From positions 1 to 64,000 of the forward strand of contig ML241305.1 of the NCBI GenBank assembly GCA_005239435.1: a stretch of 64,000 nt of DNA, read 5' to 3'. A model generated the notes under the pieces. The model was not told the DNA's origin and did not search any database. It was given only the letters and a program-made list of their open reading frames with translations. Position numbers and translations under genes: made by a program. Positions within the stretch are counted from its first letter, which is position 1, and each line of letters opens with the position of its first letter. Source of the stretch: Halorussus salinisoli. Its GTDB lineage: Archaea > Halobacteriota > Halobacteria > Halobacteriales > Haladaptataceae. Shown here in pieces: positions 35,344-43,063 of this stretch.

Positions 35344-35784
35344 TCAGACGATGGCGTTCCAGATGGGTTCGACGAGGAAGAAGAGGCTGAGATAGCCCGC
35401 GTAGAGGAACACGACGACGGAGGCGGTCATCGCACCCTTGGGACTCGAAAGCTTCTCGTCACTACGGAGTTCGACTTCCTTGGCCTCGAACTCGAAGAAG
35501 TCCGTGATGAACAGTCCGAGGACGAGCGTCGAGAGCACTATGCCCGCGTGATGGTGGAGAGTCAGGAGGTAGAACGACCCGAGGACCAGGACGACGTTCG
35601 ACAACTCGTGAAGCCAGTTGCGACTCAGTTCTTCGTCGTGGTCGTCGCTCCGTGCCTGTTTGCGGTAGTCCCGATACGCCCACCAGCGCGTGCCCATGTT
35701 GACCAGCACGAGGGCGAACACCACGTACTCGATGACGTCCGCGAAGAGCGCGTCGACCGGTCCGAGCAGTGACAGCGGTTCCAT
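35344..35784 (-). CDS. Four-helix membrane protein
   Basis: The product is 146 residues with about four helices. Its loop RDYRKQARSDDHDEEL is charged, LLTLHHHAGIVLSTLVLG contains three adjacent histidines at a membrane boundary, and the C-terminus is hydrophobic. It starts at ATG 35784 after an AT-rich box near 35810. It is convergent to the bc operon and belongs to the same group of haloarchaeal small membrane proteins found around it. Function unknown; the histidine triplet could bind a metal. Confidence 0.72.
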   Translation of the reverse strand: MEPLSLLGPVDALFADVIEYVVFALVLVNMGTRWWAYRDYRKQARSDDHDEELSRNWLHELSNVVLVLGSFYLLTLHHHAGIVLSTLVLGLFITDFFEFEAKEVELRSDEKLSSPKGAMTASVVVFLYAGYLSLFFLVEPIWNAIV

Positions 35785-35887
35785 ACACGATAATCGGAAA
35801 GGCGACGTATTAAACCTTGATTTCTGCGTCCGTCGATAGCGTCTCGTACCGCCTTCCCTCGTCGGCCTGACCTACCGACGCGCTCGG

Positions 35888-36715
35888 CTATCGCTCGAAG
35901 AACGGGCGACTCTCCGGCACGCGGACCAGTTCCAGTACGTCGTCTTCGACCACTTCGACGTGAGTGTCCGTCGAAACGGTGCAGACGTTCCGGTCGTCGA
36001 GCAGAAGCGACACCTCGCCCTCGTCGCGTTCGACCGTCAGCGCGACCGACCGGTCGACCGACAGCACCCAGTGGTCGACGTTCACCGCGAACGACGCGAC
36101 CGGGACGACGCTCACGACGCCCGTCCCCGGTTCGAGGAGCGGTCCGCCCGCGTTCCGGCCGTACCCGTGGCTTCCGGTCGGCGTGGAGACGACCACGCCG
36201 TCGGCGCGGAACTGGGCGACCTGCTCGCCGCGCGACTCGACGGCGTACTCGGAGATGCGAGCGGGTTCGGAGGTGACGAGCGTCACGTCCGCCAGCGCCC
36301 GGCCGACGTGCTCGCCGTCGACCGTGACCGCGAGGACCGCCCGCGAGTCAGTCTCGAACTCCCGCGCGAGCAGGGCGTCGAGTGCGCTCGACACCGACTC
36401 CGGTTGGGCGTCGGCGGAGTCCGAGTCGGTCTCGACGGACGACTCGGCGTCGGTATCGGTCGCCGTTTCGTCGGTCAGCGTGGCGTCGGACGACGCGACG
36501 CCGCCGTAGCCCGGTCCGGCGTCTACCGGGAGAACCGGCGCGTCGACGCCCTCGCGCACGAGCGCGAGCAGGGCCGACTCGCCCACCGCGACGACCGATT
36601 CGGGGTCGGCCGCGACGACGTCGCTCGCCGGACCGCGAGTGACGCCGGTCTCGGCCGCGACTGCGTCGCGAATCCGTTCGGTGAGCGTGCCCTCGCCCAC
36701 GATTCCGAGCGTCAT
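35888..36715 (-). CDS. NAD kinase-like protein lacking the GGDG motif
   Basis: The product is 275 residues. The C-terminal half has the NAD-kinase signature DGVVVSTPTGSHGY (from residue 172) followed by NAGGPLLEPG and a beta-sandwich-like LTVERDEGEVSLLLDD. The N-terminal half should contain the catalytic GGDGT loop after a Rossmann strand, but VVAVGESALLALV (42-54) stands there, so both the Gly-Gly-Asp and the catalytic aspartate are absent. An acidic low-complexity segment (80-105) interrupts the fold. It is probably a non-kinase paralog that may bind NAD(H) or sense it. Confidence 0.75.
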   Translation of the reverse strand: MTLGIVGEGTLTERIRDAVAAETGVTRGPASDVVAADPESVVAVGESALLALVREGVDAPVLPVDAGPGYGGVASSDATLTDETATDTDAESSVETDSDSADAQPESVSSALDALLAREFETDSRAVLAVTVDGEHVGRALADVTLVTSEPARISEYAVESRGEQVAQFRADGVVVSTPTGSHGYGRNAGGPLLEPGTGVVSVVPVASFAVNVDHWVLSVDRSVALTVERDEGEVSLLLDDRNVCTVSTDTHVEVVEDDVLELVRVPESRPFFER

Positions 36716-36920
36716 TCGCCTCCGACCCCCTCGACGTTCGCGCTACCCATCGGCTTGCCCTTGGGCCGCCATCCGTGAAAAGGGTACGGAGTCACGCGAC
36801 TGGTCGCGGTCGCGGGGGTCCGTTCGCTAACGGTCGTCGGAGCATCGGGGGGAGAGGACGTTCGAAAAGTTGCTGTCTACTCGCTACGCACCGGAGAAAT
36901 CGTCGGAACCGTGTCGTCCA

Positions 36921-36946
36921 CGAAAGCCCCCGCCCGCTCGCGGTCG
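36921..36946 (+). repeat. Dispersed intergenic repeat R1, core copy
   Basis: It matches 8738-8763 on the other strand at 25 of 26 bases. Looser matches occur within the R1 long copies downstream of TTTCGA. Confidence 0.6.
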
Positions 36947-37033
36947 CTTCATCCACCCGACAGTGGACTGGTCGGCCGGTCGTCACAAGATGGACGACGG
37001 TCGCGGATGCGGCCGACGAGGGGAGGCGTGAGT

Positions 37034-37142
37034 CCGTCGCGGTTGCGGTGCGGTGTCGTGCGGTGCGGGGCGGTACTGTGTAGTGCGGTGTTGTGTGGTG
37101 CGGGGCGGTGTTGTGTGATGCGGGGCAGCACTGTGTGGTGCG
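37034..37142 (+). repeat. G/T-rich imperfect tandem repeat
   Basis: About 110 bases are built from GTGCGG, GGGCGGT and TTGTGTG words, nearly free of A on the plus strand. The words recur imperfectly every 6-26 bases. A shorter, similar run occurs at about 18510-18545. It directly precedes an R2 box. Confidence 0.6.
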
Positions 37143-37174
37143 GCGACTCCGTGGTTCGAGGAGTAGCTAGCTTC
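37138..37174 (+). repeat. Dispersed intergenic repeat R2, second box
   Basis: Its TTCGAGGAGTAGCTAGCTTC core is shared with 51131-51152 (TTCGAGGCTGTAGCTAGCTT) and more weakly with 18538-18574 and 28264-28300. Confidence 0.55.
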
Positions 37175-37378
37175 TCCGACCTTCCGTCTGCCCGTGGTGT
37201 AACGTCCGTGCGGGATAGCTATTTCTATGTCTAAAAAGTATCTACAGATTCTAAGACAATTTATTTATTTCTAAAGTAAAGATATAATCGCTTGCGACCC
37301 GCCGCTGGCCGAAAGTCGAGCGGCTCACGACCGACGGTCCTCTGACTCGAGAAAGTGTCCGGAGTCCGCGACCCGACC

Positions 37379-38689
37379 CTACTCGTCGTAGGGCCAGTCG
37401 CCGATGATCTTCATGCCCTCTGCTTGGTCCTCGTCCTCCAGCGCCGCGGCGATTTCCGACGATTCCTTGTGCGCGACCTCGAACTCGTCGCTGGCGAGTC
37501 GGACCGTCAGTTCCGTCAGCAGGATGGCCTGCTCTCGGAGGTCCCGAACTTCGAGTTTGTCGAGCGTGTCGGCGTAGGTGTGGCCCCACCCGCGGCCCTC
37601 GTCGCCGGTCTCGCTCATGACGTGGTAGCCGGGCACGCCCCACTTGACGTACGGCCAGTGGTCGCTGTGAGGGCCCTGCTCGGGAATCGCCTTCACCGGG
37701 TGGCCGAGGTCGTCGCCGACCGCTTGGGCCGCGGATTCGAGCGCGTCGAAGCCGTGGGTGTGGAACGAGAGCGTGCGTCCGCGGACCACGCCGTCGTTGT
37801 TCACGATGGCTTTGATGGAGTCGAAATCGCGCTGGTCCGCGTCGTAACCCGACCCCACGAGACCGACCTCCTCGGCGCCGTAGGCGAGGAAGTGGACCCT
37901 CGCGTCGAGTTCGTCCTCGCGGGCCGCGAGTGCGCGGGCCATCTCCACGACCATCGCGGTGCCAGCGCCGTTGTCCATCGCGCCCTCCGCGATGTCGTGG
38001 GCGTCGATGTGGCTGGTCACGAGGACTTCCTCGTCCGTGTCCGGTCCTAGCTCGGCGTGGACGTTCTGACTCGTGGCGTCGTAGCTGTCGGCCTCGACCG
38101 CGACTTCGACCTCCTCGCCGTCCCAGCGCCGCGAGAGGCGCGCGCCGACTTCCTTCGAGACGCCGACCGCGGGCACGTCGCCGATAGGGTCCTCGTCGGT
38201 GCCGACGCTTCCCGTCGGCGGGAGACACCCCTCGACGTGGTTCCGGAAGACGAACGCGGCCGCGCCGCCCTCGACGGCGTAGTAGTACTTCTCGCGGCGA
38301 TGGATGAACCGGTCGTAGTAGTCGGGAACGTTCGAGGCGACCATCACGACCTTCCCCTCGAAATCGGTCTCCTCGAAGTCCTCGGGCAGTCCGTAGCCGA
38401 GGTCGACGAGTTCGCCCGTCGCGGTCGCGTCGGGACTTCGCGGGAGCGCGATTGACGACTGAACCGTGTCGTCCGCCCGAATTTTGCTGTCGCCGCGCGT
38501 CCAACCCTGAATGCCGAACTCCTCGATTCGAGCGTCGCGCGCGCCAGCGCGTTCAAGCGCGTCGCGGGTCAGTTCCGCGGCCTCGCGCTCGCCGTCGCTT
38601 CCGGCCATTCGGTCGCCGACGTCCACGAGCGATTCCAGATGGTTCCACCCGGTATTGCTGGTGAACGTCTCGCCTATCCACTGTGTCAT
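37379..38689 (-). CDS. M28-family metallopeptidase
   Basis: This is a 436-residue zinc aminopeptidase-like protein with an inserted PA domain (about 110-185). Predicted ligands are H227 (SHIDAHD), D239 (GAMDNGAG), the catalytic E273/E274 (YGAEEVGLVGS), D299 (NNDGV) and H370 (GHTYAD), a complete M28 set. No signal peptide is evident, so it is probably cytosolic. Start 38689 follows an AAAAACTTA box by about 28 bases and gives MTQWIGETFTSN; 43 upstream codons are basic shadow sequence. It processes peptides or N-acyl substrates. Confidence 0.92.
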   Translation of the reverse strand: MTQWIGETFTSNTGWNHLESLVDVGDRMAGSDGEREAAELTRDALERAGARDARIEEFGIQGWTRGDSKIRADDTVQSSIALPRSPDATATGELVDLGYGLPEDFEETDFEGKVVMVASNVPDYYDRFIHRREKYYYAVEGGAAAFVFRNHVEGCLPPTGSVGTDEDPIGDVPAVGVSKEVGARLSRRWDGEEVEVAVEADSYDATSQNVHAELGPDTDEEVLVTSHIDAHDIAEGAMDNGAGTAMVVEMARALAAREDELDARVHFLAYGAEEVGLVGSGYDADQRDFDSIKAIVNNDGVVRGRTLSFHTHGFDALESAAQAVGDDLGHPVKAIPEQGPHSDHWPYVKWGVPGYHVMSETGDEGRGWGHTYADTLDKLEVRDLREQAILLTELTVRLASDEFEVAHKESSEIAAALEDEDQAEGMKIIGDWPYDE

Positions 38690-38846
38690 ACGACCGCATG
38701 AATCCGGGGAGGGCGTAAGTTTTTCGAATCGAAACGTCCGACGATCTTTCACTCGACGGGGGGTTCTCGGGGTGTCTCGTAGACGAATCGAAATCCAGCT
38801 TTTAAACGTGGTGGCCAATTTTCGACATTTAGACGCTCCAACAATA

Positions 38847-38854
38847 CTTTATAA
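38847..38854 (+). promoter_or_regulatory. TATA box of the E1-alpha gene
   Basis: CTTTATAA, about 48 bases before ATG 38899, implies a leader of about 20 bases. Confidence 0.55.
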
Positions 38855-38898
38855 CGCTGGCTCACGTTCTTCCGATAGAGAGTCGGTGATTGACGACA

Positions 38899-39969
38899 AT
38901 GGCAATACAGGCACCTGACGTCACCCGCGTCGTCGCTCCGGACGGTACCGTTGACGAACGAACCGACCCCGACCTGCCGGCGTCGGCGGTGACCGATCTG
39001 TATCGACAGCAGGTACTCGCCAGGACGTTCGACGAGAAGGCGGTCAAACTCCACCGCCAGGGTCGCATCGGCACGTACGCGCCGCTCCAAGGCCAGGAGG
39101 CCGCACAGGTCGGGGCGGCCTACGCCCTCTCGGAGTCGGACTACTGCTTCCCGACGTACCGCGACCACGCGATGTATCTCACGCGCGGTCTCGACCTCGA
39201 AGACGTACTTGTCTACCTGCTCGGCGAGGGCAACTACGTGGACCGCGAGGACCCCGAGGGGCTTCGGACCTTCCCGCCGACCATCCCCATCGCCACCCAA
39301 CTCCCCCACGCGGTCGGGACGAGCATGGCGGCCGACTATCGCGGTGACGACTGCGCCACCCTCGTCAGTTTCGGCGACGGCGCGACCAGCGAGGGCGACT
39401 TCCACGAGGGCATGAACTTCGCCGGCGTGTTCGAGACGCCGACCGTCTTCTTCTGCCAGAACAACCAGTGGGCCATCTCGGTCCCCCGCGAGCGCCAGAC
39501 CGCCTCCGCCACCATCGCCCAGAAGGCCCAAGCCTACGGATTCGAGGGCGTCCGCGTGGACGGCAACGACGTGTTGGCGGTCTACGGTGCGGTCGAGGAC
39601 GCCCTCGAAGCCGCGAAGAACGGCGAGGGGCCGCGCCTCATCGAGGCCGTCACCTACCGCCAGGGCGCACATACGACCACCGACGACCCCTCGAAGTACC
39701 GCGACGACGAGGAAGTAGCGGAGTGGCGCAAGAAGGACCCGGTAGAGCGAACCCGGGAGTATCTGGAAGACGCACACGACTGGACCGACGAAGACGACAG
39801 CGAGCTCCGGTCGTGGGCGGACGACCGCGTGGCCGAGGCCGTCGTAAACGTCGAGGACCGCACCGGTCTCGACGTGGACGACATCTTCGAACACGTCTAC
39901 GCCCAGACGCCCGACTTCCTCCGGCGACAGCGCAGGCAGGTCGTCGACGAACCGCAGGTCGAGCGATAG
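38899..39969 (+). CDS. 2-oxoacid dehydrogenase E1 component, alpha subunit (orphan)
   Basis: This 356-residue thiamine-diphosphate enzyme subunit carries the motif GDGATSEGDFHEGMNFAG from 159, ending at NN 188-189, and TYAPLQGQEAAQVG at the start. It resembles the pyruvate or branched-chain 2-oxoacid dehydrogenase E1-alpha. An E1-beta gene normally follows at once, but here the next gene in the same direction is coxC, and no E2 or E3 is in the window. It may pair with a beta subunit encoded elsewhere. TTG 38890 is in frame but ATG 38899 is the natural start. Confidence 0.88.
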   Translation: MAIQAPDVTRVVAPDGTVDERTDPDLPASAVTDLYRQQVLARTFDEKAVKLHRQGRIGTYAPLQGQEAAQVGAAYALSESDYCFPTYRDHAMYLTRGLDLEDVLVYLLGEGNYVDREDPEGLRTFPPTIPIATQLPHAVGTSMAADYRGDDCATLVSFGDGATSEGDFHEGMNFAGVFETPTVFFCQNNQWAISVPRERQTASATIAQKAQAYGFEGVRVDGNDVLAVYGAVEDALEAAKNGEGPRLIEAVTYRQGAHTTTDDPSKYRDDEEVAEWRKKDPVERTREYLEDAHDWTDEDDSELRSWADDRVAEAVVNVEDRTGLDVDDIFEHVYAQTPDFLRRQRRQVVDEPQVER

Positions 39970-40054
39970 TTTCGCGACGCGACCCCCGGTCAGCCGAACC
40001 GCTTCGCGGACGCGTTCAGGTGCCTTTTTACTATTCGACCCGCAACCATCTCGT

Positions 40055-40906
40055 ATGACAGTAGCGGACGATTCAACAGAAGAGCACGGCCATCACCTGC
40101 CGGCCGTCGAGGACTGGCCTCGCGGGTTCGGTGAGGCGAGCTGGTGGCCCTTCATCACCGCACTCGGTGGTGCGGGCATCTACGTCGGGGCCGCCTTGTT
40201 CCTCCTCGCACAGGGACAGCAACCGATAATCGACCCCATCTTCGGACCCGTGGTGTTCGTCGGGGCCGTCGGTCTGTTCCTCGCGGGCCTGTACGGATGG
40301 GTCTACCACGCCTTCGTCAAGGCGTTCTGGTCGAGCGACGGTCACGGCGGCGGCGCGCTCCGATGGGGCATGATACTGTTCCTCGGTTCCGAACTCGCCA
40401 CGTTCAGTGCCGGGTTCGTCTACTACTTCTTCATTCGCGTGGGCACGTGGTCCACCGAAGGATTCCCCAAACTGCTCGGGTCGCTGGTCCTCGTCAACAC
40501 CGCCCTGCTGGTGCTGTCGAGTATCACGCTCCACTGGGGCCACGTCGAACTCCGCAAGGGTAATCGGAAGAACTTCCTCGTCGGACTGGCGGCGACGCTC
40601 CTGCTGGGCATCGTCTTCATCGGCGGGCAGGTGCTGGAGTACTACGAGTTCATCCAGCACGAGGGCTTCGACCTCACGTCGGGCATCTTCGCCAGCGCGT
40701 TCTACGGTCTCACCGGCCTCCACGGACTCCACGTCTCGATGGGCGCGGTCCTCATCGGTATCGTGTTCGTCCGGGCGCTCTACGGGCAGTACACCGCCGA
40801 GCGACACGTCTCGGTGACGACGGTTTCGATGTACTGGCACTTCGTGGACGCGGTCTGGATATTCCTCGTCGTCGTGCTGTACGCCGGCGCGGAAATCACG
40901 GTCTGA
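40055..40906 (+). CDS. coxC: Cytochrome c oxidase subunit III
   Basis: This 283-residue membrane protein has seven predicted helices. Family sequences include LRWGMILFLGSELATFSAGF (the conserved F-x-x-SE element), FEG-like YYEFIQHEGFDLTSGIFAS, YGLTGLHGLHVSMG and YWHFVDAVWIFLV at the end. It stabilises subunit I and feeds its D-channel. A TTTTTA box at 40024-40029 lies about 28 bases before ATG 40055, so it has its own promoter and is leaderless, although it lies only 85 bases after the E1-alpha gene. Confidence 0.95.
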   Translation: MTVADDSTEEHGHHLPAVEDWPRGFGEASWWPFITALGGAGIYVGAALFLLAQGQQPIIDPIFGPVVFVGAVGLFLAGLYGWVYHAFVKAFWSSDGHGGGALRWGMILFLGSELATFSAGFVYYFFIRVGTWSTEGFPKLLGSLVLVNTALLVLSSITLHWGHVELRKGNRKNFLVGLAATLLLGIVFIGGQVLEYYEFIQHEGFDLTSGIFASAFYGLTGLHGLHVSMGAVLIGIVFVRALYGQYTAERHVSVTTVSMYWHFVDAVWIFLVVVLYAGAEITV

Positions 40907-41028
40907 ACCGATTCTTTCCCGTTCGTTTTCTTCGCCCGCGAGATTCGATTCGACACCCGACGGTCACTCCGAGCGGATTCGAGTTCCCACACAGTTTTGT
41001 CGGTAGACTGTGATTTCGTGCGATAGGT

Positions 41029-42408
41029 ATGACGACTCCCGCTCGGTCTCGCGGCGACGACGCTCGGCGACAGGTCGTCGTCATCGCAGTCGCAGTCGCG
41101 GTCCTCGTCGCCGGCATCGGAGTAGCCGCCACGTCGGTCCCGACCGGAACCGACGACGTATCGTCGTCTGCCCCGCTCGACGCCACCGACGGGCTCGACC
41201 GGTTGCACGACGCGGGCGTCACCGGCCAGAACGTCAGCGTGGGCGTCGTCGGCGTGACGGGGTTCGATCCCGACAGCGACGACCTGGACGGCCGGGTCGC
41301 GGACTCGCGGTCGTTCGCGGCGGGCGAGACGATTCGCAACGGCGGCCGGAACGACCACGGCACCGCCGCGGCGTCGCTGGTCGCCCAGACCGCCCCGGGC
41401 GCCGACCTCCATCTCGCGTCGTTCGACACCGCCGACGGCTTCCGCGACGCGGTGGCGTGGTTGGTTCGCAACGACGTGGACGTTATCGTCGCGCCGGTCT
41501 CGTTCTACGGCAAGGCCGGAGACGGTTCGTCGGCGGTGGCGCGAGTCGCCAGCCTCGCCGCAGACCACGGCGTCGCGTTCGTCGCGCCGGTCGGTAATCT
41601 CGGACAGGGTCACTGGCAGGGCCGGTTCGCGCCGACCGACCGCGGAGTCCACGGGTTCGACGGCGGGACGCGAAACCACCTCCTGGGCGATTCGCGGAGG
41701 CTCACGCTCTGGCTCTCGTGGGAGGAGTGTGAGTCGCCCTGCGAGTTCTCGATGGAACTGTATCGGTCGGACGGCCCTCGGTCGGGCGAAACCGACGGGA
41801 CCGACTCCCGACTCGTCGCCCGGTCCCGGCCCTACCCGAGCGACGACACGCCGAACGAGCGAATCGTCGCCAGAATCGACCCGCAAGCGACCTACTACTT
41901 CGTGATTCGAGGGTCTCGGAACGCGACGGCGACTCCCATCGAAGCGTCCTCGCCGACCCACCGCTTCCAGTTCCGAGAGCGCGCCGGGAGCGTCGTCGCA
42001 CCCGCGACCGCCCGGGACGCGCTCGCAGTCGGCGCGTACGACTCCCAACGCGACCGAGTGGAACCGTTCAGTTCTGCCGGACCGCTCGACGACGGTCGGC
42101 CGGGTGTGGACGTGGTCGCGCCCGACCGACTCCGCGCAGCGGGCGAACCCGGCGGTCTCGTCGGGTCGTCGGCCGCCGCGCCGTACGCCGCTGGCGTCGT
42201 CGCGCTCGTCCTCGACGCCAATCCGGACCTCGAACCGGGAGACGCCGAGACGGTCCTCGAACGAACCGCCCGCGACGTCGGTCGTCCGGGAGCCGACCTC
42301 GTCGTCGGCGACGGTCTGGTCGCGCCTCGGCGGGCGGTCGAGCGTGCGCGAAACATCACGCCGAATCGGGCTCAAAGCCGGGTTTTAGCTATGGACAGCT
42401 ATTACTAA
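41029..42408 (+). CDS. Subtilisin-like (S8) protein with altered catalytic Asp
   Basis: The product is 459 residues, with an N-terminal helix (VVVIAVAVAVLVAGIGV, 16-32) acting as signal or anchor. The S8 fold is recognisable: NVSVGVVGVTGFDPDS is the first-strand region, H110 in NDHGTAAASLVAQ is the catalytic His, APVGNLGQGHW is the oxyanion-hole Asn region, and S381 in VGSSAAAPYAAG is the nucleophile. Where the catalytic Asp should stand (V-D-x-T-G), residue 75 is Gly, encoded GGC at 41251-41253. An inserted beta-rich segment (about 210-320) lies before the Ser motif. It is probably extracellular and perhaps inactive as a protease. Confidence 0.82.
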   Translation: MTTPARSRGDDARRQVVVIAVAVAVLVAGIGVAATSVPTGTDDVSSSAPLDATDGLDRLHDAGVTGQNVSVGVVGVTGFDPDSDDLDGRVADSRSFAAGETIRNGGRNDHGTAAASLVAQTAPGADLHLASFDTADGFRDAVAWLVRNDVDVIVAPVSFYGKAGDGSSAVARVASLAADHGVAFVAPVGNLGQGHWQGRFAPTDRGVHGFDGGTRNHLLGDSRRLTLWLSWEECESPCEFSMELYRSDGPRSGETDGTDSRLVARSRPYPSDDTPNERIVARIDPQATYYFVIRGSRNATATPIEASSPTHRFQFRERAGSVVAPATARDALAVGAYDSQRDRVEPFSSAGPLDDGRPGVDVVAPDRLRAAGEPGGLVGSSAAAPYAAGVVALVLDANPDLEPGDAETVLERTARDVGRPGADLVVGDGLVAPRRAVERARNITPNRAQSRVLAMDSYY

Positions 42409-42442
42409 CCGGTCTTCGAAGCCCCGACCACTTCGACTACGT

Positions 42443-43054
42443 ATGGCGAGCCTCGTTGACCAACTCCGAGACCGGACCGGAACGGCGGACGAACAACCCC
42501 GCATTCTGGAGATGACCGAGGGCGACGCCGACGAGGTGCTGGACGCGCTGGCTCCCGAGACCCGACGGCGTACCCTCCGGGCGTTGTTCGAGCGACCGGC
42601 CACCACGTCCGAACTCGCCGACCGCCTCGACACCTCGGTCCAGAACGTCCACCACCACCTCTCGAAGTTAGAGGAGACGGGACTGGTCGAACCCGTCGAC
42701 ACGGTCTACTCCGAGAAAGGCAACGAGATGACGGTCTACGGGCCAGCAAGCGACCCACTCGTCTTCGTCGGCGACGACGACCGCGTGTCGGGAATCCGGC
42801 GTTCGCTGTTGAACGTAGTCGGCGGTCTCGGGCTACTGGCCGCCGCGAGCCTCCTCGTCCAGTGGGCCGGAGAGCGGCTCGTCCGCGCCCGACTCCCGGC
42901 CGACGACATCGGGCCCGCGAGCCACGCGCCCGCGGACCCGGCGTCCCCGGAGACGCTCGCGTGGCTGGTCTTCGGGGTGCTGGAACCGGGACTTCTCTTC
43001 TTCCTCGGCTGTCTCGTCGCGGCGGGAGTCGCCGCGCTGGTCGCCGAGCGATAA
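42443..43054 (+). CDS. Membrane-anchored winged-helix (ArsR-like) regulator
   Basis: The product is 203 residues. A helix-turn-helix domain spans about 28-95: DALAPETRRRTLRALFERPA, TTSELADRLDTSVQNVHHHL and KLEETGLVEPVDTVYSEKGN. This is followed by two membrane helices (about 122-138 and 172-200). Such fused proteins are common in haloarchaea and may sense membrane or extracellular state. It starts 34 bases after the S8-like gene and could share its transcript, although the S8 gene may be its target. The operator is unknown. Confidence 0.85.
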   Translation: MASLVDQLRDRTGTADEQPRILEMTEGDADEVLDALAPETRRRTLRALFERPATTSELADRLDTSVQNVHHHLSKLEETGLVEPVDTVYSEKGNEMTVYGPASDPLVFVGDDDRVSGIRRSLLNVVGGLGLLAAASLLVQWAGERLVRARLPADDIGPASHAPADPASPETLAWLVFGVLEPGLLFFLGCLVAAGVAALVAER

Positions 43055-43063
43055 CCGTTCACC

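Larger units (their letters stand above)
36716..37378. other. Intergenic region with G/T-rich tract and repeats
   Basis: This 663-base spacer contains R1 core (36921-36946), a G/T-rich tandem tract (about 37034-37142), an R2 box (37138-37174) and an AT-rich end (37220-37290). ORFs through the tract are low-complexity artefacts. No gene was seen. Confidence 0.5.

Noticed and set aside
8738..37174. Dispersed repeats as insertion-sequence ends
   Set aside because: No transposase gene, no paired terminal inverted repeats around a unit and no target duplication were seen, so they are reported only as intergenic repeats.
36775..37234. Small ORFs through the G/T-rich tract
   Set aside because: Translations are low-complexity (Cys/Gly/Val repeats) produced by the tandem DNA words, with no start signals.
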